DNA of 64,000 nucleotides from Ceratodon purpureus (Eukaryota > Streptophyta > Bryopsida > Pseudoditrichales > Ditrichaceae). Both the position numbers and the translations under genes were made by a program. This document shows positions 49,442-60,680 of this stretch, one piece after another (position 1 is the first letter of the stretch; each line of letters opens with the position of its first letter). The notes beneath the pieces were generated by a model, which was not told the DNA's origin, ran no database searches, and saw nothing but the letters and a program-made list of their open reading frames with translations. Where the stretch lies: positions 47,049,611-47,113,610 of the forward strand of contig CM026426.1 in NCBI GenBank assembly GCA_014871385.1, read 5' to 3'.

Positions 49442-49890
49442 GACTCAAATATGGGTTCCCAATCAATCCATGGCTTGAATTGGTACCCAAGCCATACCAA
49501 GAAATGAGTATCATGGGGGCATCAACCGGGGGCTTAGAAATCACGGGGGTAGCACCATGGCTTTCCCCCGTGTATGTGTTTCTCAAAATTGGGCTGTCGG
49601 ATCCAACAGCTCATTTTTGCCATCACCAACTTCCGGCGGAAAGGAAAACCCGAACACTCCCCCTCCCACTTGCCCCCGGGCCCCCATGCCCCAAATATTC
49701 CCCCCCATTCCCCCCCCCATACCGCGTGGCCCCTTCACCAAGCAACCCGGTCAGCACACATAAGAGGACGAGGACGATGCTTTTAAAATTTGGAATCAGG
49801 TTTAGAGTGTGAGCCAAGGCCCCTGCCCTGCCCATGAGCCCATACTGGAGCCCCAATCCCTTGTCTCGCATGATGACTCGCTTCAACTTG
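49442..49890 (+). repeat. Dispersed repeat R1, copy 5
   Basis: Longest copy, about 450 bases, with all blocks present and the palindrome at 49599 (GTCGGATCCAACAGC). Confidence 0.8.
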
Positions 49891-50454
49891 ATATTTGAAT
49901 TTGAAATTAACCAGGCAACAAAACTATAGTCCAGCTGAGAATATTTACTTGATGTTTGAAATTATTGTGTGAATTGATTTGGTTGTTTCTCTTTTTCAAA
50001 TTTGGGCCAAGTGTTCTACTTCTCCTTGAGCAATTATCATGAAAATTAGATATTCACCATCTTTAAGTTAGTTTATACAGTAAACAAATTGATCTATGTA
50101 ATATGATATGAATTGCTTTCGAGATGAAGACTATCTTATGATTAGGCTCAGAAATTCTACTCAACTTAGGATTTGGTAACCTCAGAAAACTATCTAACAT
50201 AGGAATTGAGTATAAGGCCGCAAAGACAAAATTATGTAGAAACATTCTAGATATTTACCCGCATTTTTCTTCCAAAATTTTCTTTCAATCCCCACCTGGA
50301 ATTGATAACACCGTAATACCTTGTGTGTCTAAAAGGAAGTATTTGTAACTACCCCGCATGTTTTTTCCACGGTCATAGGCCACGGTCATAGGTCATTTGA
50401 AAATTCCCCCCAAATGAAGTTTCCGAAAAAATCTTAGCCGTCGAAAAATTCTCT

Positions 50455-50570
50455 GCTCTCGGCTTTGTGCTCACCGCTCTACGCTCGCACACCAGTTTTC
50501 CCCCCGCCGCTGGCGGCCAGGACGGTCTCACTGTCAGAATGCGGCCGTGGACCGCTAGATTGTTCTAGCT
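50455..50570 (-). repeat. Right terminal inverted repeat of element 3
   Basis: Read on the plus strand it has TGCTCACCGCTCTACGCTCG then CAC. This is the reverse complement of the left end over about 23 bases, with weaker similarity to either side. Confidence 0.65.
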
Positions 50571-50815
50571 TCCTTGGGCCGTTGGATTGTATGGTTGGCT
50601 ACCATGGGTGACCGCAACGTCGACATGTTGTTGGCGGCCGACTTGATCTAACGGCCGTTGGATTGGCTTGGGCGTCGTAAGCCCTCCAATCTTGCGGCCG
50701 TTAGGGCAGATAGCCGCGCTTCTGATTGAAGGGTGGCCGTCTGCGGGTTGGCTGTGGGGCCGACGCAACCGTGTGGCCACGTGGCGCCATCGGGCCGGGT
50801 GGCGTTGGATTTGAC
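50500..50815. repeat. GGCCG-rich cluster at right end of element 3
   Basis: About a dozen GGCCG or CGGCC words occur, including the palindrome AACGGCCGTT. A second cluster lies at 52919-53155, and the left end of element 3 (26828-26920) is similar. They may be subterminal transposase sites or belong to a separate element. Confidence 0.5.
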
Positions 50816-51043
50816 ATTTTACAGAGGCCGATGGATTGGGCGTCTAATGGGACCGCCATGAGTGTCGACGATCCTGCGACCGCGGTTTCTATTTCTAAGG
50901 GGAGTCCGCCCTCCTTATTTTCTCTCTTTTCCTCCCTAATATGCGGAGATTGACTAGCTAAAGAGAAAGAATTTAGTTTCTCTCTCCTTTTAGTCATTCT
51001 CATTAGGAGGAAAGGCTCTTCCTATTGTGGGGGAGGAAGGCGA

Positions 51044-51068
51044 GGGGGGGGGGGGGGGGGGGGGGGGG
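51044..51068 (+). repeat. Run of 25 G
   Basis: An uninterrupted G homopolymer follows GGAGGAAGGCGA. Its length may be uncertain in the assembly, and it could form a G-quadruplex. Confidence 0.9.
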
Positions 51069-51074
51069 CGGGTA

Positions 51075-52535
51075 GTTTTTGAATCTTTAAACGGTTTTAC
51101 TCTAAACCATGTGGAATTTGAACCGCTTCATACTTGTTTTGTCAAAGATTCACAATCTAATTTTCCTAGCGGGTTTTGGGTTTTTTAAAAACGCTCATAG
51201 ACATGAAGGTTTGAGGGCTTACATTGAATTAAAGCAATTTTTGTTCTATGAGGATGTTAAAGAACAAGAAAGAGAAGAATGTGGGGGATTTTTGGCAGAA
51301 AAACAACCTAGAAGATAGACCTTCTTATCGTTGCAAAGATTGTGTTACCGTGGTAATCGCTTGATTTTACAAATTGAACAACCTTGCTTCCATGGAGAGT
51401 TGTTACGTTTGCTATGTGGAAGAAGGGCGAAAGAAATTATAGAATGAGATACAAGTGCGGATTATGGATGCTTTATTGACGTCCAATTGAGACCAAGAAA
51501 GACAGATGAAAGGAGTTACTAATCTTGTGGAATATTGAGCTCACAATGCAATATGAAATGGCCGTGATATTCTAGCAAAGTATTCAAGGGAGCAAAGGGC
51601 GGGAGATGATGCATTCAATGAGGTTGTTTTGATGGGTGCACCATTTCAAAAATTAATGCAGGCATCATGATCAATTAGGAACTATCGTGCAGTCCGCATC
51701 AGGTTTGGAGGCCGAGAGAGTGCTATGCCAAGAAACCTTGATTATTATATCGGAGAGAGCGAGGATCCGGCCTTTGGATGACAAAGTCTTGAGAGGTGTG
51801 TTAGCTGGGATCGTGCATGGAAATACTGGGCAGAGAGAGAGGGGGCTTTAAGAGGAGGACGCAAGGTCTTCAAGGAGGCCACGGTTTTAGAGTTAGAAGA
51901 ACACGGTCACCAGGACCAAGTGTCCTGGTGCTAAGACTCGGGCCGTTAGTGTAATCAGCGTAAGTTAGCCAAGGTAGGCCGTGGAAGGTGAGAGGGTGAT
52001 GCTCTACAAACCTACTCTACATTGTGTAGGAGAGTGCAAGTCCTAGATAGTTTCTTGGAGACCGTGGGCAGGAGCGAGGGCCAAGGGGAGTGCAAGAGGT
52101 GGAGTACATCAGCAGACAGACACAAAGGCGAAGAGTTTAGAGGGTTAGGGTTAGGCAATCAGAGTACGAAGTCAAAGAGTCTCGACAGACAATCAGTAAG
52201 CCGCAAGGGAGCTGAGCATTACAAAAGAGAGTACAAGTGTTTCCAAGAATACAAGTCAGGGACACCAACGACGTCTGCTACCTATGCTGTGCATCGACTC
52301 TAACCAACAAAATATCAAGAGTGTAAGTCCTCGCCTCCTAGCTACCCTGTTATACTTGTGTTTCCCTAAAATCTTGGCCAAACTGTTACTTCCTAGCGAC
52401 AACTGCTACTTCTTTTGCTAGTCTTCATTGCTCCTTGTTTTCCTTGGTTGTCGCGGATGTTGCCCTGTAACAAGGTGATTAAGCAACCATATGGAGGATT
52501 TGCATTGAAGGAGCACCAATAACATATTTAATTTT
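51075..52535. other. No confident gene
   Basis: Only short ORFs are present (for example 51109-51318 and 52022-52303), with no recognised domain. Confidence 0.3.
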
Positions 52536-52539
52536 GCAG

Positions 52540-52910
52540 TGTGCTGCTAAAAAACCCTTCAACCATGATACAAGGACTGACTTGGCAAGGGTTGACCTTA
52601 ACAACGAATCTCTAGCCGTGAGAATTGCCCGTCCTAGTGTCATGTGTTTTGTTGCCATTCACGACAAAAATCATGAAGGATAAATGCATTGGTGGAATGG
52701 TGGGACACTTTGGGAGATGTTGAGAAGAGACGACATTGTAAGGGATAACATATGTATGCACTATGCTTTTAGCAACGATCTTCATGATGATGTTCTACAA
52801 GGATGGCGCCTTTGTCTTTTCCGAAGGAAGCAAACAGAGCTTGCTTGGGCCCTCATAAATGTCATAAATGCGATGCAAAAATTCGGCAATCTTCATAAGC
52901 ATTTGTCCGC
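52540..52910 (+). pseudogene. Possible kinase-like exon
   Basis: After a TTTTGCAG acceptor the frame reads KKPFNHDTRTDLARVDLNN and SLAVRIARPSVMCFVAIHDK, then an in-frame TAA (52681), WWNGGTLWEMLRRDD, and finally ELAWALINVINAMQKFGNLH-KHLS. The last part resembles the helix and H-x-D-L catalytic loop of protein kinases, but the key Asp reads His (KHLS). It is decayed. The assignment rests on a short motif. Confidence 0.3.
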
Positions 52911-52918
52911 GAAGATGG

Positions 52919-53155
52919 CCCGTCACCGACAGCCGCAATCGGACGACCTAGGGAGGGAGGTCGAGGAGATCGGACGGCCGCGGCGGCTCCGACGGCCCAT
53001 CCTAGATCTCTCGGTGGGCCCCAAACTGACGGCCCTAATCCGACGGCCTCGATCGGCCAAAAGGAAGTTCGGCCGCACCCCCATTGGCTACGGCCTTTGG
53101 TTTAGGGGGTTGCGGCCTTACGTTTGGCGACTGTTGCCATATACATGATGACGGC
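52919..53155. repeat. Second GGCCG-rich cluster
   Basis: It contains GACGGCCGCGGCGGC, GACGGCCC (twice), GATCGGCC and TTCGGCCGC. It is much richer in GC than the DNA on both sides and sits where the kinase-like exon breaks off, so it looks inserted. Confidence 0.5.
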
Positions 53156-53859
53156 CGCCCTTCCCTCCCCTCTTCACCGTCCTCAACATCCTTCACGTGC
53201 TGGCTTCAGTTGCCCAATTTACTTGGGTGCTTGTTGGGCCTAGCAGATGAGGAGAAGGAGATCCATTTTCATTGTGTGTTGGGGGGGATTTGTGATTTTT
53301 TTGTATTTGTTTCTTTTATGTGTCATTATTTATCAACTCCATCTTGATTTTTTTTAAAACAATTCAAAAGATGTTGATTTAAGACGAGGCCGCTATAGAG
53401 GAATTGCACCATGATTGGAATGATGGATTGAGGAGAAGGAACAAGAAGTAGGATTCATGCCACAACTATTGCTGGGATATCCTATACAATAAAGATACAT
53501 TAGCAAAGGTAAGATGGAAAAGCTTAGGTCCTGGGTACTAGACCTAGAAAGACTGCAAGAACTATGTGAAGATGTATCACATTGATGAATTATGGCCCCA
53601 CGAACAGCACAAGGTGAGTATGTGAACTTTTAGGTGCAAGCCAAGATCATGCAAGGATGAGCTTTTCATGCATTATGCATATGAGGTTTGGCAGACTTGT
53701 TTGGATATTGTCAGAGGAGCAAAGGCAATTTAAATTATACCATGTCATATATATTATATGCAGAGCTCATATTAAAGCGGCAGGTAGATTTAAGCACATA
53801 TTCAACCACGATACAAAACCCCCTCCGACTTGGATGAAATTAGAAGGATATCTCGGATC

Positions 53860-54080
53860 TATATCTCTTCAACCCATTGCACGCAAAGAAAGTCATAGAA
53901 GAATTGAACTCCAAGCCAGGGTGGTGGGCACTTCTGCAAAACGGTGCTACAATGGAAAACTATAGAAGCGTGAATGATGTAGCACACAAACCTCAAGATA
54001 AGAAGCCAGTTGCACCTGATAGTGTTTTGACAACAATGTTTCCATCCGCTATTGAAAAAAGATGTCCCTATGATTCCTAA
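53860..54080 (+). pseudogene. Exon-like fragment of unknown protein
   Basis: The frame reads DLYLFNPLHAKKVIEELNSK, PGWWALLQNGATMENY and VAPDSVLTTMFPSAIEKRC. It is soluble and probably part of the same decayed gene as the flanking exons. Confidence 0.35.
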
Positions 54081-54459
54081 CTTATATTTAGGGAACATAG
54101 TGAAATCTTACAGCAATGTGAAAGGCAAGGAAACCATGGATGAAGGAGAGGAGAACTTCGGCAATGTAGATATTACATATCTCGTTGCCGTCAAAGTTGG
54201 ATGCTCCAACTGAAATACGAATGATGCTGGACCAAGCTCATTGGCATTTGTGGAGGTGCAAACGTCACAGAGAGGTCCCAAGGATTCCAACCATTCCATT
54301 TCAGACATTATGAAAATGCTAAAATCAATGCCAAGTAACGAAGCACTGAAGGAGTTACTAGATTTTAGCATCAAATGGAGTGAGGGGTGCTCAAAGAAAT
54401 AGCTACGTGGCTTCGATGCTGCCAATGAAGGAGGGGATGTAAGAGAAACCTCTAAAAAG

Positions 54460-55710
54460 GTGCACGAAATTTATAATGTGTTGAACATTGCATGCTCTCT
54501 GAAAGATGGGGCTACCGCACTAGCTCCAATAACACGAGATCTTCTACAAATGGCTCATGCTTTTGCAAATGTCACCCCAAGCATGCTACATGGTACGCTT
54601 GGGTTTGAGATCTTGGTATCTTCCATTAGGCTTCTTTTAAAAGATTGCTTAAAAATAGCTAAAGACGACATGGCATTGAGGACCGATTTAGATGAGGCAG
54701 CGTAGACAATTGAAAGGCAGGCCATGAGGTTTGACAAGATGAAGAAATCTTTCAATTTACAATTGAAAGATTGCGAGAAGTACCACCCCAAAATCGTTAA
54801 AAAAGACAACGCTGAAGTAGTTAAGCCTTTGAAAAAGACTTCCTCGGTGAAGGTGGAAGTAAAGGATGGTATAATAGATTTGATAAGCGATGCTAAGGAA
54901 TTCGATGCCCTTCTCCTTTCCAAATTCTCGGATAGAATTGAAGATGGAGCCACAGAGGGAACAACGTCTCAAAAATCTAATAGCCCACTTGTCTTAGTTT
55001 CATTGGACATTGGCTCTAGCCAAGCAACATTGGAGGCGCTTGAGAAAGGAATGGGGCCAATGGAACAATCAAAGAAAATTGCTAACCTATTACGGAATTT
55101 CAAGGTGGCTAAGAGGGAAAGAGGCAAAGTCAATAGCAAACTTCAGAGGCTGAAGAGCACTATAGAGATGGTAGACGATGCACCATACATCAAAGAAATG
55201 ATGTCTTGGCTTAGGTCGGTTCATAAATTAAGAGACAAGGAAACAATAGTTTCTAAAACACAACAAGACATGAAGAAATGTGCAACTACTACGTGTGTTT
55301 TTGAAGACGTTATCCGTTCATCTTTATAGGAATTCAACGTGGCAGTTGCCAAGAGCGGCCACAATGCCACGAAGATCACGCTTTGAGGCAACGTAGAAGA
55401 AATGATGGAGCGCACAATCCACCATACCAAGAAAGGGGGAGCGGTCATTGATTGGGCATTGGATGTGGAGGAAGAATGGATGCTATACAATGTATTTTCC
55501 TCATATTTGGACGAAACCAAGCGGGAGGTTATCCACACTTGCTAATCATCCAAAGAATTCTCCACAGAGAAATGTGCCATGTGCCAACATCATTTTGGCC
55601 CGAGGGGGCCTTTGAGGTAGGCCACTGTAATCACAAGTTCCACATAACTTGCATCGCGAGGGCCTTTATTGTGCGTTCACAATGTGTTGTGGGTTTATGA
55701 GATGATTGGA
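54460..55710 (+). pseudogene. Coiled-coil protein with RING-like finger, decayed
   Basis: One frame stays protein-like from 54460 to 55615 with stops at 54703, 55327, 55384 and 55543. It is rich in Lys/Glu/Leu, with coiled coils (for example RERGKVNSKLQRLKSTIEMV). The end reads EKCAMCQHHFGPRGP. After a one-base shift in a G run near 55609 it continues FEVGHCNHKFHITCIARAF and SQCVV, a RING-type finger lacking its last Cys. Its architecture parallels the gene at 5162-7152. Confidence 0.5.
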
Positions 55711-55770
55711 TTACAACACTTGATGCTGCCTGGGCATGAGTTTGCTTTATGAAATCTTCCATTGGACCAC

Positions 55771-58579
55771 CTATCCAAGAAAACCTTGAATTGTTATTAT
55801 TAGCTCGGTCTTTGGAGATGGAGATACTGAGGGGAGAGAAAGAAGACTTGGGCATGTGACTGGTCCGAGGAGTGGATTGGGGCCCACTGCTGAGACCGTT
55901 CTTCCTGATGTCCCTCGCGAAGCTACCGATGTTGGTCCAGATCCTGGTAAAACCATCTCCAGGGTAGCGAATAGTACTGGTCCTCCTTCCTTCAAGGTAA
56001 CTGTCACAACTGGGCCTACTGCTTGAACTAGGGTGGGTGTCACCGAACCTGCCCCTCCGGAATTCTTATCTCCTGCCTCCCACGGTACTTCCTTTTCCTC
56101 ATCAGACCAGAAGACAAAAGCACAAAAAGCGTCTGAAAACGAACCAAATATTTGTTGAGGCGCTCTTGGTCTTCGGAGTAGGCCGTCAATTCTTCGGAGA
56201 CCTGTTTCTTGGTGGTTGCGAGAAGATGCCGAGCCAACCCCTTGTTGGCTCGAGTAGTACTGGTGCCGACGACCTCCAGTAGGCGCTGTAACTGTTGGTT
56301 GTCTTAGGCCAGGGGGTCGTAATCTCGTAGCCTAGCGTTCATCTCTGACTCCTTCTCCAGCCTTTGCCTCCGTTTGCCTTGTAATTCTCCCCCTTCTACT
56401 GCCCACCTTACTCGCTCCTTATTCTGCTCCTCGGTGAAGACCGTCAGCTTCTTTCTCGTTTCTGCCCATGTGGCCTTCTGCTTAGTTAACTCCTCACCGG
56501 CAGCTTGCAGTTGAACCGCTTGCTGTCTAACCTTCCCCTCCAATTCCTTGTTCAGGGTGAGGAGTTCCTCATAAGTCGGCCTCCTGTTGTCCTTCCTGGA
56601 CTGTAAGTCTCGAAGTCGCCCTGTCTCTGTCACCCGGACACGCATCTGCTCGGCTAATCTAGCCAGTCTTGCTGTTATTTCTAACTCTTCTGCCCCCGTT
56701 GACTGGAAAGCTTCTCCAAGATTCCGGGGAGATAACATACCTGCAGAGTGAGGGTCGGCTAAGGGTGCAGCCTGGTCTGTCGTGGGAGTCCAAACCTCCT
56801 GACCCACTGGTGCCCCCTCCATCACTGGTTCCAGAAGATTCTGATTTTCTGCTGGTTGGGTGGTGCGTAGAGTTAGCAACATCCGAGACGCCTCCACTGG
56901 TGTCCCACGTGGGGGTCGTTCTATCCTTTTCTACTTCTTCGCCTTTGACTTTTGCAGGAGGGTATTTTTGAGGTTGGATGTAATGGCTCCCTTCTCCACC
57001 TCCTCTGCTTCCCTAGCCTCCATAGGCTCCGACGAATTGTCCTTATACTTAGGTCTGGTCTCCGTCCTTCGCAGTCTTTTGAATTTCTGCCCGTTGCCCT
57101 TAGGAGTGGAGGAGGAGGACTGTACCTTTCTTTTCTGCCCTCGAGTTTTCTTCACTTGCCCGGATGATGACGATGACTGTCGTTATGCTCCCTCTTGCTG
57201 CTCCTTCCCTCCTTGAGCAAGCTGCTGTTCACAGGCCCCCTTTGACCCCTTAGCGCTGATGACATCTGGCGGAGACTCCCCTTCTGGCCTCAGTGGTGTT
57301 GCATCGCGCTGGCCCTTGCTCTCCTCATCCTCCTCCTCCTCCTCTTCCTGGCCCGGTTCTGGATCCACATAGGTCTCCTCATCGGAAAACCAATTCTTCA
57401 ATAACGCATCAATCAGCTCCGCTCCCTTAATCTCCCTTGTTGGGCTGGTATGGACCCTGATAAGCATTCTTTGTAGGCTAGAAAGGATCAAGGGGGCTTA
57501 GTTGTGGTCACCCTTCCTAACAGCCTGATACATGTTCTTCAGTAATTTATTACGGGCATAGAGCGATTTCTTCTTCACACATAGAACCTTCACCAATGCC
57601 CTTACCCTGCCCTGGTATGGTTCATTGAACCCCTTGATTCTGGTCCCGTTGGAGGTGTCATCTGCTCGAGTGAGACCAAACAGTTTCATGTGCCTGGTGT
57701 CCAATTTGCCACTATCCTTGGAAATTGCTGCCACCCGATTTACCTCAATACCTAGGGCCTGCTCGATGGTCCAGGCAGTGATCTCCACTGGCACCCCTCT
57801 AACCATGGCTCTGATTGGTGTAGTAGACTCGGTCTTCTCCCCTTTATGGTACTGGAACCCCTCCATGAAGTCGGAGACCAAGTCTGCCCTTGGCACTTCC
57901 CTTATATACTGATACAACAACCCCAGACTAACCTTCTCAGCCCAGACGTCGTCCTTCAGATCTCTCCACGCCTTCCAGTATTCTAAAGAGAGGAAAGTAA
58001 GCTTGATCTGCCTCTTCTTCTTCCAGGTGATGGCGACCTGCTTAGGGGCTCTGGCCAATGCCTGCGTTTGTTTCCTTCTGACCTCTGTCCCCACCTTCTG
58101 CAGCTCTGTTGTCACTTCTGGTCCTCTCACCTGGTCCCTTTCAAAAACTGCTTGTGTCTGCTGCGGTAGCGCTCCCTCCTCCTCCTGAATCTCTATCTCC
58201 TCCATTAGTCTTGCTGCTCCTGGTCTTGTCATATATTCGTGGAGGGTGCCCTTCTCTCCCCTTCTGCTTTGCTGTGCTATTTCTCTAGTCTTTGCTTTGC
58301 CTGTAGCTTCGGCTATTATCATCTCCCTTCTCGCCCAGTATCTATTCTACCCCTGACTGTTTCGTTCCCGCCCCTGTCTCTAAATGTGAGTAGTGGTTCT
58401 GGAGTTTCCAGCCCACTTACTCTTTCGTCTACCTTCACTTTCTTTCTTATCACTTCTCTATCTATTGTTGTCTTGTCTGAATTCCTATTGACTCTAAACT
58501 GCTCTATCCTACAACGATCCAAATGACAATTCTCTTGATCACCTTCATAGCCGAGTTGAAAAACTTTCCAGAATTTCAT
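55771..58579 (-). pseudogene. Gag-like/plant transposon protein with coiled-coil tail
   Basis: Minus-strand reading from about 58322 to 56040 stays in one frame through TAA 57495, TAA 57183, TAG 56931 and TAA 56304. The first part has AITWKKKRQIKLTFLSLEYW and VRGVPVEITAWTIEQALGIE, which resemble the plant transposon protein domain found near gag of plant retroelements. Then follow an acidic Glu run, basic KRKVQSSSSTPKGNGQKFKR and a long coiled coil (LEITARLARLAEQMRVRV, ELEGKVRQQAVQLQ). Further frames continue to 55771. No protease or reverse transcriptase is seen. Confidence 0.5.
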
Positions 58580-58599
58580 TAGATTTACCTGACCCGGCC

Positions 58600-59181
58600 T
58601 TTGTTGCTAATCTTGGCGTCCTTGATGTCTGCTCCCCCGACTCGATTCTCCTTCTCCTTGGTCTGTCCTTGCAGGTGTTCTTCCGGGATGATGGTGGCTC
58701 CTATTCTTTCAGCCAAGACCAACCCTCTAGGTTACCTCCTGATTGTTGATCGCCCTCTAAGGTTTTGCCTTCTTCATGATCTTCACTTCCAATGCTGAGC
58801 TGTTGCCTGTGCTCCACGTCCAATCGCCGCCAGTGTTCGTCTTGGAGCCACCGTTTGTGGTCTTCCTCTACTAGGTGCCTTTGCTCCTCCTTGAATCGCC
58901 GTCGTTCTTGTAGTCGCTCCTGCTCCTTGATACGCTGCTGCTCTTCAGCTCGTCGTTGTCCCTCTAGTGTTTGCTGTATTCCAAGCCGCGCCGTCCCTCA
59001 AGCCGCCGCTGCTCCTCTTCTTCTTCTTGTTGTCGAATGAGTCGCTGTTGCCCCTTAAGTTGGTGCCGCTCTTCAAGCCTCCGCTGTTCTTCTTCTCCTT
59101 GCCGCTGCTTGATGATTCGCTGCTGCTCCTCCAATCAGTGCCGCTCCTCAAGCTGCCGCTCTTCTCGCCGTTCTCTAACTC
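58600..59181 (-). pseudogene. Glu/Gln/Arg-rich repeat region
   Basis: One minus-strand frame reads degenerate repeats such as LEERHQLKGQQRLIRQQEEE, EQRRLEGRR and EEQQRIIKQRQGEEEQRR, broken by stops. It lies between the integrase fragment and the gag-like region and predicts a long charged coiled coil. Confidence 0.4.
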
Positions 59182-60680
59182 TCAATGTTTTTGGTAACTA
59201 TCAGTTCGCCTCCTCTCTTCTACTTCCTTTCTTCTTAACCCTAACTCACTCCCTTCTCTCTGCCTCTCACACTCCATAATCGCTCCCTCTCTCCACAGCT
59301 TGCTACCTTCTCTATTTTCTCGACAACTCCAAAATGTGAGGTCGAGGCTTCTTCTTGGTTGCGGTTTGTCGACTCTCCAACCCCAACCCGGTCCAAAATC
59401 TTCATCCAAGTCGGATGGAACTTCATCCACTGTCCGTTCTTGTCCTAAGTGGATGAATGAAAGTTCCTCGTTGAATGTACGTTGCTCTTCTTTAATGGGC
59501 CGCCCACTTAACTTCCCCATTACTTCCAACACTCCACATCCAATGATTACTACTTCTTTTGTTTTTTCTTTTTTTCTTATTTCTTTATTTTTTTTATTTC
59601 CGTTTGTTTTTTCAATCACCTCCTTTATGTCTCCTTCTTTTGACTGCTGTCCTTCCTCTTGCTCATTTTCATTTTTCTTTTGATTTTTAACTTTTCTTTT
59701 ACTGTTTTCTTTACCCCTCTGCTGGTTTACTGCTTCACTCCCTCCTTCTTCACCGCTCTTTTCATCCTTTATACCTGTATTTTCTAACCTTGACTGGACA
59801 CTATCCCCCTTTTTCTCGTTGACCAGTCCTCTGGTCAAATGTCCTGGTGTCCTGGTTTCAACTACTCCCTTCTCATAAAATCTATATGGTTTTAACTTAT
59901 TAATGTTAACCAAGACTGGGTCTGGTTCAAAAAACTTTACCAAGACCAGTAGAGCAGTATTATTGGGGAGCCTGTACTGGACCCTATAAGGTCCAAACCA
60001 CCGACTTTTCAATTTCCCCACATGTTCCTTGTGGCCCTAGGATTACCAGAGCACATAATCGCCTACTTGAAAATCCTTTCGCTTCTAGTGTTGATGACTC
60101 CAAAGTGCCCTGTTCCGCTGGCTCGCCCCTACTACCTTCGGGGCCTCCAGTCTTAAAGTGTCCATCTGCTCCAAATCCGCAATCATGGCTGCCCACACCC
60201 TTGTTGGTGTATAATCAATTTCGCTATTGGTCTTCCTGGTCGATACTATGTACTCGGTTGGCATTAACGGATGTAAGCCATTGACCAGTTGAAACGGTGT
60301 GTAACCTGTAGTAACTTTGTAGGAAGTCCTGTAGGAGAGTAGTACAGTATGAAGATGCTCATCTCAATTGGTTCTCCTATCATTGACCAGCTTGCTCAGT
60401 AGGTGACCAATCACCTAATTTGTTGATTCTGCCTAGCCATTACCCTAGGGGTAATAGGTTGTTGATGTTGGAGCAGAAAATGCTCCACCAGGTGTTCTAT
60501 AGCCTCATTAATAAAATGAGAACCTTGGTCACTTACAAGTGTCAAAGGACACTTGTATCTAGAAAGGATTGTCTCATACGGAGACTTAGCAGTAACTGCT
60601 ACTGAATTGGTTTTCAATGCCCTTGCTTCCTGTGGAAAGTGATTTCCATGGTTGGCACGCCAGAATACTAATTCCGGTAG
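59182..60680 (-). pseudogene. Ty3/gypsy integrase C-terminal half, decayed
   Basis: Minus strand: FWRANHGNHFPQEARALKTN, LVSDQGSHFINEAIEHLVEH (second catalytic Asp), then GNG-stop-AESTN (catalytic Glu), DEHLHTVLLSYRTSYKVTTG, FQLVNGLHPLMPTEYIV, and GKLKSRWFGPYRVQYRLPNN with VNINKLKPYRF, the GPY/F module of Ty3/gypsy integrases. A 200-residue charged, Lys/Glu-rich tail follows to the TAA at 59182. Reverse transcriptase and protease are missing; the fragment is cut off near 60680 where element 5 begins. Confidence 0.75.

Larger units (their letters stand above)
27134..49604. repeat. TGTCGGATCCGACA palindrome family, over 30 copies
   Basis: GGATCC cores outside the arrays start at 27134, 28044, 28584, 28848, 30516, 30877, 31239, 43187, 43874, 44012, 45960, 47350 and 49599, with a GGATAC variant at 45734. 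A further 6 copies lie in the array at 32.8-33.4 kb and 12 in the array at 38.98-40.3 kb. The best are GGCTGTCGGATCCGACAGCC (47343-47362, perfect 20-mer) and the 18-mer at 45954-45971. Flanks differ widely outside the arrays and the dispersed repeat. None was seen in a coding exon. Confidence 0.92.
26870..50570. mobile_element. Element 3, about 23.7 kb Mutator-like element
   Basis: The left end (about 26870-26980) and the reverse complement of the right end (about 50455-50570) share CGGCC-rich sequence, then CGGGG, and an almost identical stretch GTGCGAGCGTAGAGCGGTGA followed by GCA, then GAGCAGA. Inside lie a transposase on the minus strand, a divergent ParB-like/methyltransferase-like gene, small genes, tandem arrays and over 30 GGATCC-centred palindromes, which appear nowhere outside. 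Size and gene content are far above typical Mutator elements. The exact termini and target duplication were not resolved. Confidence 0.6.

Noticed and set aside
27134-49604. GGATCC sites as cloning (BamHI) artefacts
   Set aside because: The palindrome extends 14-20 bases, is decayed in many copies and is embedded in natural sequence.
28465-49890. R1 copies as LTRs of one retrotransposon
   Set aside because: There are five copies, two in tandem, with no primer-binding site or pol gene between any pair.
57625-59683. Plus-strand Ser/Leu/Phe-rich ORFs
   Set aside because: They are antisense to the gag-like and integrase frames, which show family motifs.
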